Source: Henricia sp. BOLD:AAB3569
Taxonomy: Eukaryota > Echinodermata > Asteroidea > Spinulosida > Echinasteridae
Assembly (NCBI GenBank): GCA_037783545.1
Contig: JBBELK010001245.1
Location: forward strand, 124,001 to 188,000
Reading direction: 5' to 3'
Length of the DNA stretch: 64,000 nt
Positions 57,694 through 64,000 of the stretch are shown piece by piece. Positions within the stretch are counted from its first letter, which is position 1. Every line of letters begins with the position of its first letter. The translations under genes were made by a program, and so were the position numbers. Below the pieces are notes generated by a model. The model was not told the origin of the DNA, did not search any database, and saw only the letters and a list, made by a program, of their open reading frames with translations.

Positions 57694-57855
57694 GGGAGCG
57701 CGTGTGGTCTAGTGGGTATGAAGCGGGACTCCCAATCAGCTAGAGGTGGTGGGTTCTACCGGTAGCCCCACTATGACCAACGCGCCTGTGTCCCTGGGCT
57801 AGGCACTTAATCCCAGTTGCCTCGTCAACCCAAGCGATATTTGGGAAGCTGTTAT
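57694..57855 (+). mobile_element. SINE family B, left-arm copy, shortened
   Basis: Head and CCCTGGGCTAGGCACTTAATC body are present. It breaks off at GGGAAGCTGTTA and is joined to TTTTGCATATTG, whereas the right arm continues for about 160 bp more. Confidence 0.8.
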
Positions 57856-57913
57856 TTTGCATATTGTTCCTATTTTGGAGTATTTGGATTTCTACACTTT
57901 TTGCCTTTACTAC

Positions 57914-59775
57914 TGTCGTATGATGGGAAATTTCGTACGAGTATTCATACGGGATCGTCACGACCAAATAAACGGAAGCCGACGCACGTAGTCCAGTCTT
58001 GGTTCGCTACTGTATACTGTTATTATTCAGTCTCACCACAAAATACAACACAGTCTAACAGATAAACATGATGAAAAGATCCATCGAGCGGTAAACGGAT
58101 CACAAACCAAGTGGACTTAGAAATAAAGTTGATCAAGTTCTAAAAGTAGACGAATCTATAAGCGGGTATTAACGCGGTTGTATAATGATGATAGCATAAC
58201 GGAGTACGTATACTATACGGATACGGATCCCTGCAAAACAACATAAAATACAGGAATTAAAATAAGGCTATAACACATCTACATGTATGTGCCAGTACAG
58301 TACAGTGCAACACAATATAAACTCTGTATATATGGTCACTTCAATGGGTGAACAGTGTCTCAAATATCACAACACCACAGTGAGGTCAATGGGTCAACTG
58401 CCCTTGTTTCACTCAGGTTAAGGTAATTAAATGCCCCATTCAAACAATGCACTAGTAGTAGGCTACACATATATTGTGTGTGCACTATATGCATACTAAC
58501 ACAAAACAATATGATATAATTCTTAGATGTATAAAGATATAGTTGAACACACTTTCAATGTAGGTTTGGAAGCTTTCCTCTTAAAAAAAGGAAATGCGCG
58601 ATAAAAAAATAATGCACGAAGGAAATAATCTTGGTAGTAATTAAAATGTGCTGTCACAAAACAACTCAAAAGAATGGGCTTCCACTGCTTATACACAGCA
58701 AATTCAAACAGTAGGACTGAAAACTAATCTCCTTAGATAAAACAAAATTATGCCTGTACCTTGGTACCGGAGCTGGGGTGATTTATACTACATAGTCATC
58801 ATCTCCAGGTAGCGCCAAAGCTAAACAAAAACAAGACCAAAACTAAGTGCAGTTTTGTCTTCATAATTCAATGCAGTATATAATAATCATTCCAAAGATT
58901 TGACAATGCAAGGTTCATTCATTGTATGGTTTAGATAAACTTCCACCAAGTTCGTACTTGAAAGGTAACATCGTGCAAGCAATTCACAAGAAAGTAATTC
59001 AAAGGGATAACCTTATAAAAAATCAGAAGAACAACTAAATCCTTATCAACATAAATCTAGAACAACAACTAGACTCAAACAAAATTCTCTCAAACGATTA
59101 CTTATTGTAAATATGCATATATGCAATTCACTAAAATAAAATGGAAAGAAACTTACTTACCCAAATATGGCTCAGCTTAGTGATAATTAGCAGCATAGCG
59201 GCTTGTATACATACAGAGCGGCATGCCCCGTCAGGCCAAATACAGGCCCTTATAAAGATAATTTGGCCACACCCATAGGGTTGTGGAAGGGTCATGTGAT
59301 CAATTTATTGTTCTAAGACCTGCTCTTTATTCATGAGGTGAACCCTCATTGGCTAGGAATTCAGCGATTATGTGATTTGGCCACTGGCTGATTGGTCCTA
59401 AGTTAGTAGTCATGTGACTTCGTGTTTGGTCAGCAGAATTTTGTGCTGAGTCTCAAAACAGGTCTCAGATCCTTGGACTAGCCAGATTTATTACTCGGAC
59501 CCTTAAAGTTGACATAAGCTTACTAAAAATAGTTTGTCCTAGAAGGTTATCCTTGAGTCAAAGAACATAAACTTGTTTACATGTACTGGAGAGGGTAACC
59601 ACAGGTCATTTACACATATATGTGACTGTGTTTGGTCAGCAGAATATTGTGCTGAGTCTCGGAAACAGGGTAGAATTTTAAGGTGTCCTCTGACTAAAGA
59701 ATGGAGGCACTATTTGTGTACACTGCATAAAATACAAGTGCATTTATATTGAGGATGATTTTCTCACCATCCGAC
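57914..59775. mobile_element. 1.86-kb insertion in the left arm
   Basis: The uninterrupted right arm reads CTTTACTACAGCCAC (as reverse complement). Here ACTAC stands on both sides of the inserted segment, a 4-5 bp target duplication. The insertion begins TGTCGTATGATGGGAAA and its other end, reversed, reads TGTCGGATGGTGAGAAA. It could be a solo LTR (TG...CA) or a TIR element. No frame above 60 codons lies within most of it. GTTTGGTCAGCAGAAT recurs at about 59425 and 59630. Confidence 0.75.
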
Positions 59776-59776
59776 A

Positions 59777-60213
59777 CTACAGCCACAAAACGTCACATTT
59801 TATGTTCCTTTCTCTGCAAGTGCACGTTTTGGTACTCATACATGATGTTGGGCATTTGCATGGAGGGGGCAGGTCATCGGGCCTGCACGATACTGGCATT
59901 ATCACTGGTGTTATGCCAACATCCGTTGCTTCATACCCATACTGGAGTGGATCTGGTTTGGTGACTGCATGAGTTGGGGCTTGCAACCACATCTTACACT
60001 GCAGATATGCTCACTTTACATGTATACATGTGTTCTCGTAGCGTTGATGAACAGCACAAGCTGGTTGAAGTCCAGTTCTTTCTTGGAGTTGTGGTACTGC
60101 TCCCATCGATATTTATCGAAAGTGGAACAGTCGGTCTTTTTAAATCCAGACACAGTTTTAGCATAGCTTGTTATCTGTGGTGACCGTTCTTTTACACCAA
60201 ACCCTTCCAGTAG
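59777..60213 (-). pseudogene. Left-arm partial copy of the cysteine-rich gene
   Basis: Minus-strand copy of the last 140 or so codons of the gene at 60214-61333, including the CKCPTSCMSTKTCTCRERN segment, 71 codons of which are identical to the right arm. It exists only because it lies in the inverted arm. Confidence 0.85.
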
Positions 60214-61333
60214 GGAAATTGGCTGAGAGTCTTTTCAACAGCATTCTTGCTACATGCTCCGAGTCCACAAGAATAGACACTATTGTTGATGTTTATCAAA
60301 AATCATCAATCAAGCAAATGGAACGGACACAGAGAAGTTATTCAGAACAAATCACTATCACAGTTAGGTCTGACAATCAAAAACTCCCTGTCGATCTTGA
60401 TGTGTTCTGGAGCTCAATGTTGAACAAAGTTCGGTTGCAGGAGTATGTCTTCAAGTGGATGCTGCAGAATGTCGAGTCGGACAAGGAGATCTTCTTTGGA
60501 GGAGTATATGGGGGTGAATGCAGGAACACGACAGAATCATGTTCCATATTAATGATGGTGTTGTGAAACACTGGGTTCAATCAGTCTTGGTTGACTCACC
60601 TGACACACATGACACAGAGTCTTTGTCAACCTCAACTTCTACTTCAACAAAACCTGGCAACTACAAAAGCTGTACGTGAAGCTTGGTACTAACCGGAAAA
60701 CAAAGACAATTGTACCAGTCCACCTGTTGGTTGATCAACTGGACACCGGTTTGGTGTCGTGTCTCCCAGCCATTCATGCTCTCAGCGGTTGCGACAGTAC
60801 CAGCAAGGTGGGTCCAAAGCTGTCTGGCCTGAAAGCATCCATGGATATCTCCCTACTGGAAGGGTTTGGTGTAGAAGAACTGTCACCACAGATAACGAGC
60901 AATGCTGAAAAGTTCCTTGTGTCTGGATTAAAGAAGACCGACTGTTCCACTTTTGATGAATATCGATGGGAGCAGTACCACAACTCCAAGAAAGAACTGG
61001 ACGTCAACCAGCTTGTGTGCTGTTCATCAACGCTACGAGAACACATACATGTAAAGTGAGCATATCTGCAGTGTAAGATGTGGTTGCAAGCCCCAACTCA
61101 TGCAGTCACCAAACCAGATCCACTCCAGTATGGGTATGAAGCAACGGATGTTGGCATAACACCAGTGATAATGCCAGTATCATGCAGGCCCGATGACCTG
61201 CCCCCTCCATGCAAATGCCCAACATCATGTATGAGTACCAAAACGTGCACTTGCAGAGAAAGGAACATAAAATGTGACGTTTTGTGGCTGTAGTAAAGGC
61301 AAAAAGTGTAGAAATCCAAATACTCCAAAATAG
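60214..61333 (+). pseudogene. Broken gene with HALSGCDSTSK and C-terminal cysteine motif
   Basis: A + strand reading in several frames. It holds WMLQNVESDKEIFFGG, VQSVLVDSPDTHD (offset by a shift near 60550), then LPAIHALSGCDSTSKVG, RWEQYHNSKKELDVNQL, TKPDPLQYGYEA and PPPCKCPTSC. These motifs in this order belong to a multicopy family of uncharacterised proteins of invertebrate genomes. Breaks are shifts near 60550-60670, an in-frame TGA at 61057, and a shift near 61290 before the final CGCSKGKKCRNPNTPK. The gene lies inside a transposon-like element, and its function is unknown. Confidence 0.75.
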
Positions 61334-61346
61334 GAACAATATGCAA

Positions 61347-61656
61347 AATAATAATAATAATGGTGGATTCTTATATTGCGGGGTGCTCCTGGCGCTGTTA
61401 CCAATATTACCGCTGCCATCAGGGAATCACCAGAACCATTTCGCTTCAACTAGGTGGCTGCTGGCCAGGCGCTCAATCCTAACAGCAATTAGATTGTGGC
61501 ATTCCCCTTAACAGCTTCCCAAATATCGCTTGGGTTGGCGAGGCAACTGGGATTAAGTGCCCAGGGACACAGGCGCGTTGATCATATAGTGGGGCTAGAA
61601 CCCACCACCTTTGATTGGGAGTCCCGCTTCATACCCACTAGACCACACGCGCTCCC
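61347..61656 (-). mobile_element. SINE family B, right-arm copy
   Basis: Minus-strand copy with head at 61656 and tail of ATT triplets at 61347. Complete apart from a weak B box. It supports the boundaries of the copy at 56024. Confidence 0.85.
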
Positions 61657-61805
61657 ACAAAAGGTACAAAGGTAATATGATAAAGTGTCATATATATGTT
61701 GTGGCCTTGGTGGTACATGTATTATACAATTGTAGTGCGTAACATGCTGAAATTGGCAATTATCTTACAAACCATTTACTTTTGGATATGAAAATGTATT
61801 ACTGA

Positions 61806-61831
61806 CCCCCTCCCCCCCCCCCCCCCCCCCA
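61806..61831. repeat. Poly-C tract in the right arm
   Basis: More than 20 C in a row; the corresponding left-arm site has none. Slippage expansion after the arms formed is likely. Confidence 0.8.
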
Positions 61832-62066
61832 TAATGTGGCAATTGCGCACATTTTGAGTGGTCGGGCAACCTCCTAGGATGGGTAGTACTTTGCTCAAAA
61901 AGGGCGTGGCCCAAAAAAAGGGGCGTGGCCATTTCAGCTATTTCGCCGTCAGTGGAAAATGTGTTACCAACCAAATATTGTTCCTGGACCTTCAATTACT
62001 GGATTCTTGAAGAGTTTAAGGCTGGACATTAAATTGCATACATCACCACCATGAGCTACTCTAGTA

Positions 62067-62629
62067 ATGGGCGTTGTCGGCGCTTCTTCAGGTTCTTCCC
62101 AAACATTGATCTTAACCAAACTTGGTGACATCAAAGACATAGTATAAGAGGTGTGCACCCAAGAATGGCTTCATTGTGACGTCATCAGTTACGTCATTAT
62201 AACACTTTAAAAATGCCTTAAGAGCGGAAAATTTCCGAAATATGCATTTCGTAAAACGCTTTCCTGTATGAACCCACATGACCCAGGGTCTTTATATTTT
62301 GCATAATTATATATCAGATCATGGGCTACAATGTTCTTTGTGTACGCATTTTTATCTGACCCTTCCTTCCCGGGTCAATCGAAGGTCAAAGTTCAGCCAT
62401 TTCAAAATTCACATTTGTTGTGTTTTTGTGTACTTATGAAGCAATTTTAGCTATTAAAGTACGCTTGATTTTCATAAAACTAGGTACAGGCATGGGCCCC
62501 ATCACAAACTTCCACCACCATGTAGAACATCACAATGACGTCAATGATTACGTAATTATAATTATTTAAAAATGGCAAAAAGTGGGTCAATTGAAGGCCA
62601 AAGTTCAGCCAAGTCAACATTTCCGTATA
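62067..62629 (+). repeat. Type B head, right half, plus unit
   Basis: Resumes at ATGGGCGTTGTCGGCGC and continues through TTGTGACGTCATCAG (62177) and one 370-bp unit, as at 31330-32060. Confidence 0.8.
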
Positions 62630-62840
62630 TACAGGGTGGATTTTTAAAAACGAAACCGAGATATTATTGCTAATTGTAACTAAAGTAGGGTGCGTATGAA
62701 TGAACGGGAGATATCATCTGTTAGGGTTGAATCTCCTCTTTAAAATGACACCATGATCATGTCATTATGTTTTCGGTTGACTGAGCAGTGACCAGTGTTG
62801 TGCCAGGGGCCTAGTTTTAGATTTGACCTTTCTCAATGCG
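62630..62840 (+). mobile_element. Solo arm of the 14588-type DNA element, copy 3
   Basis: ACAGGGTGGATTTTT followed by CCGAGATATTATTGCTAATT as in 14588 and 37076. Preceded, as at 37076, by CAGCCAAGTCAACATTT. Confidence 0.75.
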
Positions 62841-63139
62841 AGCAAACGTCGTACAAATAAATCTTTACCGAAGATGTCTATTCCGTGTGCCCTGTGTGAC
62901 ACGGCGTCGACCGAGACGGTGACACGGTAACTTTTAACTGTGTCTACCACAGACGTGTAATTCTACAGAAGATGGTTTAACAAAAGGACATGTGAGTAGG
63001 ATACAATCTTTTATGTTATTTCAGTCTTATTTAAGATAGTCCACTCTCTACAAGAAAGTAATTGTATGTTATTGAGGGAATGTCGTAGTTTTGCCGTGAA
63101 GCATTCATTCCAATGTTTGTTTTCTTCCTTTTAGGTTTA
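62841..63139. repeat. Unit shared with 37291-37559
   Basis: Matches in GTGTGACACGGCGTCGACC and TCTACCACAGACGTGTAATT. It has a 60-bp addition near 63085-63135. Confidence 0.65.
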
Positions 63140-64000
63140 GTAAGGTGCAAAGCTTAATATAGGCCTGATATCATTACGTCATTGTCAGGATTTTATTAAA
63201 CCATCTTAAACAAATTGTTCCTTCTTGGCCAAACTCTTTTCAATCTTAACAAATTATGTGCTTTGATTTATACCTTTGATGACTTATATATGTAGGCCTA
63301 TATAAGTTTTTTTTAGCAAACATCGGATTTCCACCCCAAATGTGAACAAAACAAACTAAAAACTAGAACTCCGTCTGTTTTATGAACAGAGCGTAGGGCT
63401 TTTTCACATTTTTTAAATTCAAAACTTGAAAAACGCCTAACCAGAATACAATGATTAACTAAATTATCTATTTTTGAACAATTTTAAATTATAAGCCAAA
63501 AACTGTTTGACTAAAATTCACCCTTTTCATTTGTTTTTAAAGCTTGGCTATACCTAACCATAATGCTATGAGTCCCGTGTTGTTTATTATCACTTTAAAA
63601 TTATAAGCCAACGAAGATTTGACCACTAGGAAACGAGGTCAAAGGTCAAGCAATGTGCGCGTGTGCATCATCATGACGTCATCAATTAACGACATTTGCT
63701 AGTGATCGTATGTGGCGCAGGAATCACGATCATAGGTCAATCGGCTGATTTGTTATGAATGTTTGAATATGGAAAACATTAAGTTGTATGCTCCTTTAAT
63801 CTGATACCTGATGATGAACAGTTTTTGAGTTGTGTCAGTTTGCCTGGGTGGGGGAGTACTGCTATACAGATCTACCACTTCGAGGTGTTTGATGAACTGT
63901 GAGATACAAAGTTATGGTGCAGGTAAAAACCTTTGATTACTTAATTAGCTCCTTGAGGAGTATCATAACATGTAGGTTCAGGATTTATACTAAGAGAGTA
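63140..64000 (+). repeat. Type C repeat, copy 3, interrupted
   Basis: Aligned with 32984-33700 and 37560-38260 at its start. At 63363 an inverted CTAG hairpin terminus begins, with the reverse complement of 38290-38680 (AATGATTAACTAAATT and AAAGCTTGGCTATACC). After that the type C sequence appears in the opposite orientation to the window end, where it is cut off. Confidence 0.65.
63363..63403 (-). repeat. Inverted hairpin terminus with CTAG
   Basis: CTAGAACTCCGTCTGTT pairs with AACAGAGCGTAG. It is the reverse complement of the ends at 34761 and 38651. Confidence 0.65.

Larger units (their letters stand above)
57297..62066. mobile_element. 4.77-kb DNA element with about 1.05-kb inverted arms
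   Basis: Ends are TACTCTAGTAGCTCATGG and the right-hand TACTAGAGTAGCTCATGG (reverse complement), 18 of 20 terminal bases agreeing. ATG on both sides suggests a 3-bp target duplication within ACAAAGCGCATGGGCGTTG of a type B repeat. The left arm is 57297-57913 plus 59777-60213; the right arm is about 60850-62066. Between the arms lies the body of a cysteine-rich gene. The left arm is broken by the insertion at 57914 and lacks about 160 bp of a SINE that the right arm keeps. It has the form of a transposon, but the superfamily was not recognised. Confidence 0.7.

Noticed and set aside
61098-61346. Minus-strand frames opposite the cysteine-rich gene
   Set aside because: Shadows of the + strand gene. 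The mirrored frames at 59749-59992 are explained by the inverted arm.

Overview
This is animal nuclear DNA. It has spliced exons separated by very long introns, several families of tRNA-derived SINEs, decayed LINE, BEL/Pao and tyrosine-recombinase elements, many foldback or MITE-like DNA elements, and tandem satellite blocks. The ZU5/death-domain gene, together with frequent palindromes such as TAGGCCTA and runs of ACATGTAC, suggests a marine invertebrate deuterostome (echinoderm, hemichordate or amphioxus are all possible). The species cannot be fixed from the sequence alone.

One host gene can be supported. It lies on the + strand, with recognisable coding exons from about 19.4 to 54.9 kb, and encodes a ZU5-UPA-death-domain protein of the UNC5 / UNC5CL / PIDD type. 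The exons are 19432-19541, 20073-20164, 20382-21032 (most of ZU5, start of UPA), 47576-47719 and 49331-49522 (UPA), 53994-54035, and 54521-54892 (death domain and stop), with a poly(A) signal at 55196. Reading phase agrees at every junction. A further pair at 40581-40633 and 40782 fits the same phase. It is either a cassette inside UPA or an alternative last exon (stop at 40995, poly(A) signal at 41179). The 26.5-kb intron between the ZU5 and UPA exons is almost wholly repetitive.

Layout. 0-6.3 kb: a MITE, C-rich minisatellites, two 524-bp direct repeats flanking a decayed minus-strand ORF and a 646-bp palindrome. 7-12.5 kb: a SINE, a broken tyrosine recombinase, a LINE split by a 1.95-kb insertion with 9-bp target duplication, and a broken BEL/Pao gag. 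14-17 kb: TA-flanked MITEs and possible untranslated exons. 19-21 kb: 5' coding exons. 21-47.5 kb: the giant intron, holding a 2-kb foldback element, 370-bp tandem arrays rich in TGACGTCA palindromes, hairpins ending in CTAG, and the alternative exons. 47.5-55.2 kb: UPA and death-domain exons with SINEs and MITEs between. 55-64 kb: downstream repeats, dominated by a 4.77-kb element (57297-62066) with about 1.05-kb inverted arms and a broken cysteine-rich gene, inserted inside another repeat and itself carrying a 1.86-kb insertion.

The most notable items are the ZU5 HFT tripeptide at the place where PIDD-type proteins self-cleave, the alternative exon pair, the nested 4.77-kb palindromic element, the LINE-splitting insertion, and the CRE/ETS-palindrome satellite with CTAG hairpin ends. 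Boundaries were found by eye, and family names rest on motif recognition, not on database searches.
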